From Coleophoma eucalyptorum (Eukaryota > Ascomycota > Leotiomycetes > Helotiales > Dermateaceae): 64,000 nt of DNA. This document shows, piece after piece, positions 33,182 through 45,590 of the stretch (its first letter is position 1; every line of letters starts with the position of its first letter). A program made the translations under genes and the position numbers. The stretch lies in the NCBI GenBank assembly GCA_026120035.1, contig JALRME010000031.1, forward strand, positions 473,400 through 537,399, written 5' to 3'. A model generated the notes under the pieces. It was given only the letters and a program-made list of their open reading frames with translations. It had not been told where the DNA came from and did no database searches.

Positions 33182-34147
33182 ATGGCGAACATGATTCTCT
33201 CCCCACGCGCTGGTGACCTGACCTACGATTTTGAACTCTACCGATACACTCCTGCCCTCGTCCCTGCTATTGTTGCAGTCGTCCTCTTCACTCTGGGTGG
33301 GTTCATACACGTTTTTCTGATCCATCGCCTACGATTCAAGATATTCGTTCCGTTTGCTATTGGTTGTTTCAGTAAGATTGCATCTCCCTTTATAAAACTC
33401 CGCCTTAACTAACTTATGATAGTGGAGGCAGTGGGATACGGCGGTCGCATTTGGTCTCACTACAACAAAGGGAGCATTCCAGGCTTCATCATCCAAGCCA
33501 TCCTTATCCTTATCGCTCCCGCTCTATTTGCCGCCTCTATTTACATGGTCTTAGGCCGTATCATTGTCCTTGTCGATGGAGAGTCTCATAGCCCTATCCG
33601 TCTTAAATGGCTCACTAAAGTCTTTGTTACTGGTGACTGCCTTTCCTTTACCATACAAGCTATGGGCGGCGGCATCCAAGCGGGTGGTTCTCTTGATCTC
33701 TTACACATGGGAGAAAAGATCATTGTCGCCGGCTTGTTCGTGCAAATCGCTTTCTTCAGTGCCTTCTTGGTTGCCTCTCTTTGGTTCCATACAAGGATCA
33801 GCGCGCAGCCGACAGAACTGAGTGTTAGAGAGGAGATCCCGTGGCAGAGAGACATGTTGGTACTGTACGCCACTAGCGCCATCATCCTAATCAGAAGTAT
33901 CTTCAGGATTGTAGAATACTTGATGGGCAACAACGGCTGGATACTAAAGCACGAATTCATGCTGTATATCTTCGATTCAATCCTGATGTTCGCTGTGGTT
34001 GTTGTTTTTCTCTGGAAGCACCCTGGTGTGCTCTTCCTCAATGCACCCAAGAAAGAAAATTCCAGTGTTGAGTCTGGCGCCCAGTTCGATATGATGGCGA
34101 ACGGGAGGAAACTGGAAGCACCCGAGGTTGAGAAAATTCAAACATGA
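33182..34147 (+). CDS. RTA1-like seven-helix membrane protein
   Basis: Two exons (33182-33371, 33423-34147; 51-bp intron) give 304 residues. Seven hydrophobic segments are visible. The RTA1 family pattern includes YRYTPALVPAIVAVVLF, EAVGYGGRIWS, ILIAPALFAASIYMVLGR, FVTGDCLSFTIQAMGGGIQ and RSIFRIVEYLMGNNGWILKHEF. Relatives in yeast are linked to tolerance of 7-aminocholesterol, sphingoid bases and other lipophilic stress, and act in plasma or internal membranes. A second RTA1 gene of different sequence lies 2.2 kb away, with a zinc-cluster regulator between them. Confidence 0.92.
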
Positions 34148-34763
34148 AGATGCGGGACTCTCTGTTTGTCGAGTGTAAAATAAATGTACGCTGTTCTCTT
34201 TATCATTCATTAAAAGGACAGCAGTGTGAGACTCCAAAATCAGGCTCAACGTAAGCTATCAAGAATTAATAGTAGTATTTGAAAACGCTCACTTGGCCAT
34301 TGGTGATATAAATGCCACGTAGCACAATGGGTGCGCTCACAAAAATTTTCGACATAATAGTGAGAAACTCTTTGGTTAAGAAAATAGTACGTCCCAAGTT
34401 GGAAAATCAATCAACAGGGAATGCAAATTAGGCGCCGGTAAAAGATACTGTCGAAGCCACTGTGATCGGAAATTGATACTTTCTTTCGATGCCCATGACA
34501 ATACGCTGTACGCTGCTGGGATATCCTAGTCAAAGATCGGCAAGAGTGGAGTGATATCTCGAAAACAGCGACAAGCTCGAAACTCTAGTTTCTTAGTTTC
34601 GGAGCGCCACTGCGTATTGCGTATTTCTATACGCGTGGTTTCGTATTTGTCACGTGCCAACCAGTCTGTCCCCAACGACGTCTGGAGGACAGGACGTATA
34701 TGCAAATTTGGAACCACCTTTACGCTACCCCTCACTTTGATTTGGAGGACACACCGTACCGCC
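34148..34763. other. Intergenic, no gene seen
   Basis: 3' flank of the RTA1 gene and promoter of the zinc-cluster regulator. Frames at 34526-34847 partly overlap the first exon and have no independent support. Confidence 0.45.
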
Positions 34764-36197
34764 ATGTCTGGACTGCGGAAACCTCATCGAAAGAGCCGCG
34801 CAGGTTGCCTTCAATGCAAAAGCAGGAGAATCAAGGTTTGTTTGTAGTTCCACTAGTGCCGCTCGTTGATTTGTAGACACTGGCCGATAATCTTTCGAGC
34901 TTCAACCGTCCTTGTAGTTGTTTTATCTTAGGATATGCTCTCCTAACATCTATCATACGGCGTTCAATGATGTTGACCATATTAACTGCTTACCAATTGT
35001 TCATGCTAAGACCCGAACTTGTAGTGCAACGAGGGGCGGCCATCCTGCGACTATTGCATCAAGAAGGCCTACGATTGCACCTATCTCTCTTCATCGAGGC
35101 CATCAGACTCGCGACTTCAATCTTTGGATCAAGAACATGATAAAGTCTTACCTGAAGCAGGCACACTGTCACCACCCCCACTGCCCTCCTCTCCTAGGAC
35201 TACCAAGCGAGAATGCAATAAAGAAGACTTGGAACTTCTACACTTCTATACAACATCGACATGCTTCACACTGAGCAACGTACCGGAAAAGGGTCGAATA
35301 TGGCAGACCAAAGTACCTCAAATCGCTTTCTCCCACGACTTTCTCCTTCACGGTATTCTCGCGCTTACGGCGGTACACTTGTCACACCTGCAACCATATA
35401 GAAAGAGTAGATTGCTTTCGACAGCTTCAATACACTACGATATAGCGTTGGGCTCATTCAGGACGGCTATGTTATGTATCACCGAAAAAAACTGCGATGC
35501 CTGCTTCATCTTTTCGACCATAGTTCCGGTTCATGCATGGGCAACATCAGATAGGGCTGGCGACCTTTTCTTCAGGGGATCTCCAGAGAACGTTAATGGC
35601 GATGGTACCGTAGAGTGGGTAGAACTGTTGCGTGGTGTGGGCAACCTCATCCGACAACATTATGATTGGGTTCTGCAAGGCCCGATAAAAGAGTTTCTCA
35701 ATCTTGGCGATCAGAATAGCTCGGTGGCAGAAACCAGTCCCGAGGATGCAGCAAGATTTGAAGCTTTAGCGAAGAGTTGGGACGCACCCTCTCTCGCCCT
35801 AAGTGCTGGCGAAAAAGATGCACTCAATCAGGCTCTGGATTGCCTCAAGGAAATATACGACCTGTTGTGTTCACCTAATACAAATACTGATACTGCTGCC
35901 TTGGTCATCTCCTGGCCCGTCAGAGTACCAGATGAATACTCGCAGATGTTAAACTGCAAACAGCCACAAGCGCTAATCCTCCTAGCACACTATTGCCTGC
36001 TTCTTAACAAGATAAGCAGCTTCTGGTGGATGCGTGGCTTGAGTCGACACTTGCTACAGACCGTTCATAGAGCTCTCGGGAAGATGTGGGAAAGCTCTAT
36101 TGCTTGGCCGTTGCAGGATCTTGTGTTGAGCGAATTCATGAACCCAGCCGGCAATGATGTCGATCATAACGACTCGCCAGCTACAATACCGACGTAG
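34764..36197 (+). CDS. Zn2Cys6 transcription factor (sterol-uptake-control-like layout)
   Basis: Two exons (34764-34835, 35025-36197) give 414 residues. The 189-bp intron is long for this window and separates RAGCLQCKSRRIK from CNEGRPSCDYCIKKAYDC; together they form C-x2-C-x6-C-x6-C-x2-C-x6-C at the very N-terminus. After a Pro-rich linker, the regulatory domain begins LELLHFYTTSTCFTLS and includes FLLHGILALTAVHLSHL and YDIALGSFRTAM. That pattern is known from Upc2/sterol-uptake-control-like fungal regulators. Being flanked by two RTA1-type membrane genes supports a role in lipid or membrane stress. This last link is inference from position. Confidence 0.85.
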
Positions 36198-36391
36198 ATG
36201 TGAAGCCGTCCTAAATGACATGTGGGATTACTTATATCAGCAAATAAACTCGAGTGAACCTCGGCCTTGTGTATAAAGGCAGCCTCTGCTGCCATGGTCA
36301 ATCCTGTTCGTGAGTCGTTAATCTATTCCACATATCTCCGTCATGCAATTACAGTTCTAATCTGAAGCCATAGACTATTTTGCCGCTGCCT

Positions 36392-37866
36392 TTATCTTAC
36401 AGTCATTGTCTTTCCTCGACTGCCATGGCCCCTAGCACCAAGATCTAGATCAAGCGAGTCAAAATCTCCCTCTTCAGCATAACCAGGAGCACCCTCCCCT
36501 TTGCCCACCAACTCCTGCCCATCAACCTCCTTCCATCCTGCTTTTTTAACAGATCTCTTCCGCCACCCACACAATAAGTTCTTCAAGCTCGGTAATTCTG
36601 AGTCGGACCCTACGAGGATGGCACCCGGGTGGATAATGTTCATAGCAGCTAGGGCGAGGAGCATAGGAACTGCATCGAAGACATAGAAGTAGACTTCATG
36701 AAAGGGCAAAGGGTTCTTGTCTTCGTCTTTTCCAGCGGAGAATTCGATGAGGCGGAAGAAGATCCGGACCTGTTGAGTCAGCATTTCCGCCTTAACTAGA
36801 TACTACGTTCGAGGATCTTGGGAGAGCTGGAATAAGGGGCAACAAACAGTAATCAGAGCCAGACTTCCATATAATGTATACAATAATGGTCTCCACCTAT
36901 CCTTGCCAGATCCAATCACCACACGCCCTACCCTTTCAAGCTGCAGCATCTTCCGGTGAAAGGCTACAGCAAGACCCAAGACGACGAAGATGAAAAACTG
37001 CTGCATGCCAATTCCCCCCATATAGACATGAATGCCTTTCATAACCTGAGAGTTAGGAGAAGTAGGACCGGCCAATGAACCACCAATAAGCTGAATAACA
37101 AAAGAGACAAAATCAAGAGTCACGAAGGATATACCGAGGATAGTCGCCGGGATACCGAGGATCGCGTGTTCAGGGAGAAAGAAGTGGACCATGCGGCCGA
37201 GAACCATGTAGTCGAAGGCGTTGACCCAGAGGGGTGCAAGCAGGACGAGAAGCTGTGTTACGAGCGCTACACCGATATTCTGCTGGTGCTTAGTGCTAAT
37301 GGATCGAGTGAAGAAGGAGCCGAATTCCCAGATACAGGCCATGATCAAGACCCAGCAGAACTTCTATATTGGGAGACATTTTACATTAGTCCGCGTGGGT
37401 AAGAAATAGGTAGGATACGGTAGGGTAGTGCATTGTTCTAACCAGCAGGGGTATGGAGCCAGCAACCACGCACCTTCTTATATTTGGCAGCCTGTGCAAT
37501 GTGTAATAATGTAACCACTCCAAAGAGGACAGAGAAGAGCACAGCGGCTGCAAATGAGGGGTAGTAGTCGTATATCGCATTGCAGGTCCCCGGAGGGACA
37601 TAGCCGTTCTTATCTGGGGTGATAGTCTGAATACAAGTCGGTATGGCAATGGCGATGGTATGACCCGGGATGGTGACGTGGGCATTAGTTTCTCCCCCAA
37701 TGGTGATGTATTTCGTGGTAATAAACTCGCCGGTGGGAACAGCCGATGTAGACGTAGCGGTGCTTTGTGAGGTTATCGAGATGGAAGAGTCGGCAGTACG
37801 AACTGCTAGAGCGGATATGACAGTGACCGTGCTCGCAGCAACCACGAATAGATGTGAAAGAATCAT
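36392..37866 (-). CDS. RTA1-like membrane protein with a secreted Ser/Thr-rich N-terminal extension
   Basis: Three exons (37866-37474, 37363-36848, 36769-36392; introns 110 and 78 bp) join in phase 0 to 428 residues. A signal peptide-like start (MILSHLFVVAASTVTVISALA) and a Ser/Thr-rich stretch with two cysteines (PTCIQTITPDKNGYVPPGTC) precede the seven-helix RTA1 core: YYPSFAAAVLFSVLFG, ACIWEFGSFFTRS, LAPLWVNAFDYMVLGRMV, FVTLDFVSFVIQLIGG, RIFFRLIEFSAG and HEVYFYVFDAVPMLLAL. The extension with a Cys pair resembles the extracytosolic N-terminus seen in some RTA1 proteins. The cytosolic tail is charged and Gly-rich. Confidence 0.9.
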
Positions 37867-39364
37867 AGTGAATTTTGACCTAGACCCCCGAAAAAGATAT
37901 TTCTATGAGAAAAGAGATTAAATATATTCTCCACCCAGAAGAAGGATAATGCGGCGAAGTCGTTCCACAGTCGGCAGAAGAAATATGGAAAGTCTTGCAC
38001 AGTAGAAATTTGCTATTTAGAGCAAATCAAGACAAAATTAACAGGAAATAATCTACTTCAAAAAGAACTACAAAGAGACAGTAGGACAGTAAATATAAGA
38101 AATTGTCACAAACAAAATGGACTAAAGAAGCATCCCTAACACGGGGCCTCGACACAATCCCCATGCAAGGAAGCCACCAAAATACGAATGCCCAGTGCTC
38201 ATAGGCCGAATTGTCATGACTAAGCAAGTATACGGAGGAAGGTGAGGAAGAACTCCATTATCTAACACGCAGTATGAAAATAGATGCAAGATGAGATAAA
38301 AGAAAGCCCTAACGGAGAGGCTTAGCAGTTTGACCTGTGCCGTTATGTGCCTTTGGAATGCCATCTCCCATTCGAGGCACGGTCAACACATGAAACTGGA
38401 TGAATAAATTAATATTACGGCTTGGCCAATCATATAGGCGAAATGGTATTACTAACCTACTCGTATTGCATAACAGCCTTGTTTATGTGTTCTTCAGGTT
38501 GCTGTGTACTGCGGCACACGGAGCAACGTCATGTCCGATATGCTTTTGTCAGACTTGGTTGTACATTAGGCCAGACTACTGCATCGGGTGAAGCAGCCTC
38601 ACTGTTCCCGGTCTATAACTCTTCACTCCCTAGTATCGTCATGAACACTGGTCCAAGCCGCCCTGTACTCGCGAAAACTTGCTTATTTACCAGTGTTTTT
38701 GAGCGCAAATATGGGACGTACCAGAGGGAAAAGTCAGACTGGATAACTTCCGTAAAATAAGATGAGAGAGCTATTTGATAAGGTAGCGACATGATAGTCT
38801 TTTACACACTCATATCAAAATTGAACAACGGAGTAGTCAAGCACAATTATTCTCCTTAAGACCCATGGTTTGGGTGGTTCCACTTCTCAGTAGCACCTTT
38901 AGGACCCTTCTTGAAAAGCCGTCTGGCAACTGGATTGTCGCATTCCGCAGCTTAACCCAAACACCACCGCAACAATCTCTGATGTCCCAAACTCAGCCCA
39001 CTGCGCATTGAGAGCCACCAGTGCATGCTGCTTCATACTGGATATTGTAGCTTGCACATACGTACTCCCTTTGAGAGTTTGGACACAAAGACAATCGCTG
39101 ATTGGAGATTGCACGAGTGACATTCGTTTCTCTTGCAACTGGAGTGAGTTGTGCCGGATTAAAACGACACGGAGGTGTGGACGACCACGGTGAAAGCCAG
39201 GGTTACTACTGTCGTGGCAGTGCGAGTGATGCCGGCGCAAGTGCAGGCACAGCTGTATCTGCCGGTGCCAGGACAGGCACTGGCGTATGTCGGAACCGTT
39301 GGCGTTACGGTGATGCTTACCGATTCTGTCACTAGCAACAAGCTTGAGGACTGATCTTCTTTTC
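37867..39364. other. Gap with a possible decayed secreted-protein gene at 38900-39345 (minus)
   Basis: Most of this 1.5 kb has no readable gene. Near the right end the minus strand shows a Thr/Val- and Cys-rich stretch (about 39341-39160: VTPTVPTYASACPGTG and CACTCAGITRTATT) and then cysteine-containing pieces in changing frames down to 38900. It looks like the remains of a Ser/Thr-rich surface or secreted protein, but no named family is recognised. Confidence 0.35.
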
Positions 39365-40735
39365 CTAAAATGAAATGAAAGAGACCAGCGACTTCCCCGG
39401 AATTGAGAAAGTGAATCCAGCCGTCCTATTCTTAATGGAGACTTCGCTCAAATACTGAAAATCGTGACTCTCGTCGGTTAGGACTGGTTGAATTCCCCCA
39501 ACGGAGTCAAACCCAGAGACCGTCACAATGATGCTACTCGACACAGCATTGATCACTTGAAGCGCCACCTTATCGTTCTGTGTAAATGCGCTTACCGTCA
39601 CATTGGGATGCGTACTGCTAGCATCCACTCTCACGGAGCCCGGCCTCACAAATCTGCCAAAATGCGCAAATGCCCAGAGTCGGCCGGATGTCTCGATGGT
39701 TGAGTTGGTAAAGTAAATCAGCTCGTCGCTCGAGTTTGACATTGATGGTCCTTGCCAATTAATCCATCCGCTTATGTTACTATTGACTAATCCGTGTTGG
39801 ATTTGAGTAGCCCAGTAGATGCCATCCACAGCTGTATCGGTTGCGGCCCATGATGTCGACCATGGATCAAAGCTCGCCCATTCAGTCATCCAGACAGGGT
39901 GGTATGTGTTGAATGGTGCTCCAGGGGGGGAGGTATATCCATGGGAGGTGACAACGTCAATTTTCGATTCGGCACCAGCAGCTTGGAGATCCTGAAGCAT
40001 CTGAGCACCTGACTCCCAGCCTTCAGCATCACAGCAGGTCATTTTGACGTCGCCATATCCAGCATTTCGAAGGGTAGGATTAAGCACATCTATAAAGCTT
40101 GCTGCTTGTGTACCATCTGATTCCATGCTCGCATACGTAAATGCCGAGTCGGGCTCATTAAGAAAGCCAAGATGAGTGATCTTGATGCCCGACTCATCAT
40201 AGAATTTGACATACTGCGTTAGGTAGTTGGCAAAGGCCTGCTTCCAATCGCCACTGGCACAAGTTTCCCCAGTCACGCCGCAGAGATAACCTCCATTACT
40301 ATCATCATCGTTCGTTTTCATGAAGGCAGGCGCAGACCAGGAATCGGCATAGAAGGTTTTAACACCGTAAGATTGCGCTGCTTTGGATAACCACACCTGG
40401 TACGAGTCGCTTCCATCCCACACGTAAGTCGGTGTTGCATTATTTGAACTGGGACTATTGGGCTCAATAGAGGCGGCTCCTGTGTAAATGATATTGCGCA
40501 GGATGGTGAGGCCTGCGCCTTTGGTTGTACTGAACAATAAGTCTAGGATCTGTGTCCTTAGCGGCTCAGGCGCCGTAGCGATCTGAGCGGTATGACCAAA
40601 CGCTGTGGAAAACCCGAATCCATCAATCTCTTGAAATTTATTCTGAGTATTGACAGAGATTTCTGCGCTGAGCCCAGTTGTTTCTGCATAGGCTAGCCCG
40701 GAGCAAAGAAGCGGAAGGAGGTGGATTAGATGCAT
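39365..40735 (-). CDS. Secreted GH30-family glycoside hydrolase
   Basis: An intronless 456-residue protein with a signal peptide (residues 1 to about 17, ending near LAYA). The GH30 barrel starts at FQEIDGFGFSTAF. The acid/base glutamate is Glu194 in LGFLNEPD and the nucleophile Glu285 in WMTEWASF. A C-terminal beta-sandwich region (FARFVRPGSVRV-like start, NDKVALQVIN) follows, as in the family. GH30 enzymes cleave beta-1,6-glucan, beta-1,6-galactan or glucuronoxylan. The LNEPD motif and the fungal layout recall subfamily 7 xylanases, but that choice is inference. It would act outside the cell on plant or fungal wall polymers. Confidence 0.92.
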   Translation of the reverse strand: MHLIHLLPLLCSGLAYAETTGLSAEISVNTQNKFQEIDGFGFSTAFGHTAQIATAPEPLRTQILDLLFSTTKGAGLTILRNIIYTGAASIEPNSPSSNNATPTYVWDGSDSYQVWLSKAAQSYGVKTFYADSWSAPAFMKTNDDDSNGGYLCGVTGETCASGDWKQAFANYLTQYVKFYDESGIKITHLGFLNEPDSAFTYASMESDGTQAASFIDVLNPTLRNAGYGDVKMTCCDAEGWESGAQMLQDLQAAGAESKIDVVTSHGYTSPPGAPFNTYHPVWMTEWASFDPWSTSWAATDTAVDGIYWATQIQHGLVNSNISGWINWQGPSMSNSSDELIYFTNSTIETSGRLWAFAHFGRFVRPGSVRVDASSTHPNVTVSAFTQNDKVALQVINAVSSSIIVTVSGFDSVGGIQPVLTDESHDFQYLSEVSIKNRTAGFTFSIPGKSLVSFISF

Positions 40736-41552
40736 CGAAGCGATACAATTCTATGAAAGTACAAACACTTTTTCTTACGTACTTCAGAAAACATTTTATC
40801 CACGATCCCTTTATATCTATCGTTATATAACTCTCAGATCTTCGGTTTGTCCTTTGTGGAGAAGTAAATAGGGATCTGGATGATCTGTATAGGCTAAATA
40901 GAACGCGACCCACTTATTCAACCCACCCCCCCAGGACTGAGATGCTCGTCCAAGCTTCCGTCCCAATTAGCATATATGAATCTTCACTGCAAAGCCTATC
41001 ACAGCCAAGTAAAGATATGTTCCTGCATATCCTTAGACTGCATCTTAGATGCATCGTCCGATTCAAGCGGGGTAGGGACCATTTATCTAGACCCCTCGGC
41101 CCGGCGGACCTGACTATTCATGACACAGCACGAGAGAAGCAATTCGTGGGAAATTTCGGTTTCCAAAATTTGGCATCCCGCCCTTTTTTAATATAACCTA
41201 AAATTTTTGCCAAAATGCGGCAGGGACTTCGGAGACGTTATATTGAAGCAGATACACTTTAGTTTACAGACAGTCAATTGACAATCGAATCACAGGCACC
41301 CCGTTAATTTAAAGATCATTTATCTTCAGTGAAATTTGTTTATATGCTTAAGTAGAAACATGTTTTCTATCGGATATTAAAGCAACTGATATTTCACTTT
41401 GGCGCAAGACACTAAACTTCATTGTCTGTTTGTGATTTAGTTCCAATATCTTTAAGAGAAGGTAAATATGCATGATTGGGCGTAAAGGTGTTCAAAAATA
41501 TATAGGCCTAGTGTCCAACCATTTGTATGATACGAAAATTTCATGCTTGTTA
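40736..41552. other. Intergenic, no gene seen
   Basis: Promoter of the GH30 gene on the minus strand and 3' flank of the TauD-type gene. The part from 41180 to 41552 is A+T-rich with no conserved frame. Confidence 0.5.
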
Positions 41553-42883
41553 TTAAACTCGAAGTGCCTCTCTTCTTCCTGTACTCTTGGGGTCTAGGTA
41601 AGGTCTCTCACCCAAACTAACAGCACGCTGGCCAGTTCTCTCACCTAGTGACTTATCATCAAGATAGTCAGGCGTAGCCGCGTGATACACGCTTCTATTA
41701 TCCCAGATAGCCAGATCATTCGAATTCTGCCACCGGTGTCGAACTTGCAAATCATGATTATCCACCACGAGTCGAACAAACCAATCTAGAAGAGCCTTGC
41801 TTTCTCCTTCGGCCAAGCCGTTGATATGCTGCACGTGATGGCCGACAGCAAATACAGATTTCCATCCCGTGACTGGGTTGGTACGGATAACGGGGTGAAT
41901 TGCCTCGAGGACTTCTCCAACATTCTCTGGAGCCCCACGGGGGGCAGAGTAGATATTGAAGTTGTTCGCCTTGGCTGCTTCGTTGAAGCGGGGCTGCGCG
42001 TATGTTGCCGTTAAGCCCTCGAGGAATTTTTGCACTGGGGCGGAGATTCGGTCATATACCTCATAGCCGGATGCCCACAGCGTGTCTGGTTCAGTTAGTC
42101 AATTTACGGTTTGAGCCTAGATTTTGAGCATGGGTGTATTTATTGTAAACTTACCGCCACCAGTCTTGGGCAACTGTGTCAGACGCAACAATGCGTAGTC
42201 ACTTGGAATAGGTTCAAAGGTGATATCCGAGTGCCAGCCCTCCTTTGAACTTTGTTTCTTTCCATTGAGGAACTCGAAGGTATCCTTCTTATAAATCTTC
42301 TTGGCCTGCTCAGATGAAATGACGCTGATTTCATCGTCTTTGCCTCCGAGTTCTCGGCCAGCGTTGGAAACGGGATGGATATGCAGCCCAGAGCTAAGTG
42401 GTTTGCCTGAGAGTTGGCCAAGTCGCTGAACAAGCTCTTTTTGAAGGTCATTGTCAACATCATCCTGCTTCCGGAAGAAAACGACACCTCGCTGGGAGAC
42501 TATGAATAGGCATTTCATTCAGTATTAATTGTAAAGCATATATGTTATTGCGGGCACGTACTAGTGATGGCTAAATCTCTAATTAACTCGTCTGAGTTGG
42601 GAGCTCTAAGCCATTTTGCAAGATTGACCCCTACAAACTCTCGGCCAATGGTGGGAGTAACATCAAAACTCTCAAAGTGGTCTAAGGCACCACTAAGCTT
42701 TAGGGGAGCTTCATTCCGTGATTTGTTAGAAGTAGTTGGCTCCGTTTCGGCGACGGGTACCTGAACAGCAGGTGCTTCGGTATTCTGGCCTTGGGTCTCT
42801 GGCTTGTCACTGGTTACAGAGGCAAGTTTCTCATGAATTTGCTCAGTGGATTGAGTTATGGATTCAGTGACAGATGGCGCCAT
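41553..42883 (-). CDS. TauD/TfdA-type 2-oxoglutarate/Fe(II) dioxygenase
   Basis: Three exons (42883-42562, 42499-42155, 42085-41553) join in frame to 399 residues. The core begins with IGREFVGVNLAKWL. It then shows RGVVFFRKQDD, the HxD ligands in EGWHSDITF, the distal His in RSVYHAATPDY and the 2-oxoglutarate Arg in ERTGQRAVSLGERP. Fungal relatives release sulfite from taurine or other sulfonates or attack similar small acids, supplying sulfur. The N-terminal 65 residues are Ser/Thr/Glu-rich and look disordered. The middle insert NGKKQSSKEG before the HxD is common in fungal members. Confidence 0.92.
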
Positions 42884-44809
42884 ATTTACTGATAGTCGAT
42901 AGATAGGTCACCAAATCGCTTCTCGGGGGTCTTATTATTGCAGTCTTGGCTTGGGAGGGTGACTCTTTGAAGAAGACGTGGAGGAGATATAAATATCGTG
43001 CAAAATGCGAACGAGAAAACGGGAGAGTAGGCCGTCCATATGTACTATAAAGAAGTACCTCACTTGCGGATTGTCAGAGTATCAAAATGCATGAGGATGG
43101 CATCAGAATTATAGCTGTTGACATCATTCGAGGGGCCGCATGGCATTTGGCACCATTTGGGGCTGCGGAAAGTGCTGGACGTGCTAGCAGTTCTCGTGGG
43201 AGAGTGTTCCCCCACGTTCACTTAATCCTTAACAACCTATCAGCACCATTGCGCTCTCAAATAGTATCAACAATCGCCATTTATGACTTGGATTTGTCAA
43301 ATATGGGAGACTTCTGATTTGTATAATGGTTGAATCACGATAATGGCCAATGCCGGTTGTCGATGCTTTGTATGGCTCGATATGATGAAAAGGTCGCAAT
43401 GTGTTGCGTGCTTGCGGGGAAATCCCAGTAACCACAAAGTCAATTTAGGCCGAGCTGTTTTTGTTTTTCTTGGGTTACTACTAACTCTTGTAAGCCAATC
43501 AATCAACCTGATGAAGAACCGCAGCCTCTTTCGGCAGATTCGGTGACTCCCCATGTAGTAGTTCATCCGACTCGTGTATATTTAATTAACTTGAACATTT
43601 GATTTCAGAGGAATTGGTTCAAAAATCCATCTGTTCATTCTAATAAAATTTAAGGTTAATTGTCGATCAGAAATACGAACGTGCTTGTATCGGTTCCTCT
43701 TGGCGTTAATTAATTATACTTTCTTTATACGCGGATCTTTCCTCGTATTTCTGGAAGAGAACATAAACCTCGTAACTCGTAGCGAAGCCACAAAAGTATT
43801 TACTTAAAGAAAGGTGTGCGATCCATTCCTTACCATTCCTTTAAACTTTTACTATCTCGTACATCGCATCGTTGGCTCTGAATCCTATCCTTGGCTTGAT
43901 ATTGGATCTCTTGGTGTGGCCTTCAATATACTACATTCAGTTACAATGATTATACTTGACTTGCCATTACGTTTATTCTACCCGAATGATTGATTAAAGT
44001 GGGTCGTTTTAGCCTCCAGGTACCTTGATGGAATTTATTAATACGACATGATTCTACGTCTTCCACCGTTCATTTTACCACGCCCTCTGTGCCGAGGGGT
44101 TGTTTGTAGGAACGTCACAGTTTGGTTCTGTCTTGACTGTAAGTCCCTCTTGGCCTTTGCGGGTAGATAATATACATTGCTCGACTTAAAATTGACTTAA
44201 TCAGTTGAATCGCTGCCTGGGACGGGTAATGCATAATGCCAAGGCAATTGTTTGCAGTTGTTCCGCACCAACAGATGCACGTGGTTTAACTAGACCGTTC
44301 ATTATAGGATTGAAAGACAATCCAGAAGATCTTTTGTACTGGAGATCGGGGTAACAGTCAAATGTTATACGTCTGGTGTTACATGGAGGGACAAATCCAA
44401 TTCTCATTACACAATTCTGGCAAGTCATCAATAAAATGAGAATCTCGTGGCTTTCGAATCATTTCCAACCAAGAACAAAACTTGAGTAGTCATCGATTCC
44501 TGTTAGAGGTCATCCTCGCCATGCCAAGTTACTCGTAAAAGGTATGGATATTCCTTCTTTTCCAAATCCGCAGCAGTATGCCAAGTAGTTAGCAAAAGTA
44601 TAACAATATTACGATCATGAGATCGGATCTGTTAATTGTATCTGGAGACAGTATATAAAGTAGCTCTTGCTCTCATCGAAGTAGACATCAGCCAGCAAAG
44701 CAACTCAGATCTCCAATTCTTTCAAACTATCCACTCATTTCCAATTCTCTCGCTTTACAAATTCCTCTCAGCTTTGGCAACCGCTATTCAAGACAATCCC
44801 TATCTCAAA
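42884..44809. other. Long gene-poor gap before the NLP gene
   Basis: About 1.9 kb with short frames only; none resembles a family known to me. The stretch 43550-44100 is A+T-rich. The right end holds the TATA-like promoter of the NLP gene. Confidence 0.45.
44652..44659 (+). promoter_or_regulatory. TATA box of the NLP gene
   Basis: TATATAAA lies about 150 bp before the ATG at 44810 and is followed by a CT-rich leader (CAATTCTCTCGC and neighbours), which is a common fungal promoter layout. Confidence 0.5.
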
Positions 44810-45590
44810 ATGTTCACCAAATCACTCATTTCCGTTCTTGCAGCTGTTGCTTACGTAACCGGTGCACCGGTTGAATCTCTGGAGTCCCGAGCAGTCGTTC
44901 CACACGACTCTATCAACCCATGGCCTGAAAATGTACCTGGTACTGCCACTGGCAATACATTCAAAAGATTCGAGCCATATCTACACATTGCACACGGTTG
45001 CCAAGCTTACTCGGCAGTCGACGGTTACGGAAACACCAGGTTGGTATCTCATCCTCTTTTTTGATATCAACAAGCTGACCTGATATTACAGCGGTGGTTT
45101 ACAAGACACTGGTAGCTCAACCGGAGGTTGCCGCGATCAAAGCAAAGGCCAGACTTATGTCCGAGGTGCCTGGCACAAAGGCCGCTATGGAATCATGTAC
45201 GCATGGTATTTCCCAAAAGACATGCCAACCAGCGGCGTATCCACCGGAGCACACCGCCACGACTGGGAGAACATCGTAGTCTGGGTTGACAACCCAGCAG
45301 TAGCAAACCCAAGATTGCTAGGCGCTGCTGCATCGGGCCACGGAAGCTACAAGAAGACTACGGCTCCTCAAACGCAGGGCACTCGTCCCAAGGTCGAGTA
45401 TTTCACCAGCTTCCCTACTAATCATGAGCTCCAATTCACCAACACGCTTGGACGAGACTTGCCTATGATGTGGTATGATTTCCTGCCACAGGTCTCCAAG
45501 AATGCTCTTGAAAATACGAACTTTGGCAGCGCGAATGTCCCCTTCAAGAATGCGAACTTCGCTGCAAATCTTGATAAGGCTTGGGTTTGA
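44810..45590 (+). CDS. Secreted NPP1-domain protein (necrosis- and ethylene-inducing-like, NLP), type 1
   Basis: Two exons (44810-45039, 45092-45590) give 242 residues with no visible break. The N-terminus is a signal peptide (about residues 1-19). The NPP1 domain holds the two cysteines expected in type 1 members (HGCQAY and GGCRDQ) and the family's heptapeptide region, here AHRHDWE in place of the common GHRHDWE, followed by NIVVWVDN. NLPs are small secreted proteins of plant-associated microbes; some damage dicot membranes and others are inactive there. Activity of this copy cannot be told from sequence. An upstream in-frame ATG (44636) precedes the signal peptide but falls at the TATA box, so it was not used. 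Confidence 0.93.

Noticed and set aside
38422..38760. 112-codon plus-strand frame
   Set aside because: No family resemblance, no promoter-like context and irregular composition; treated as chance.
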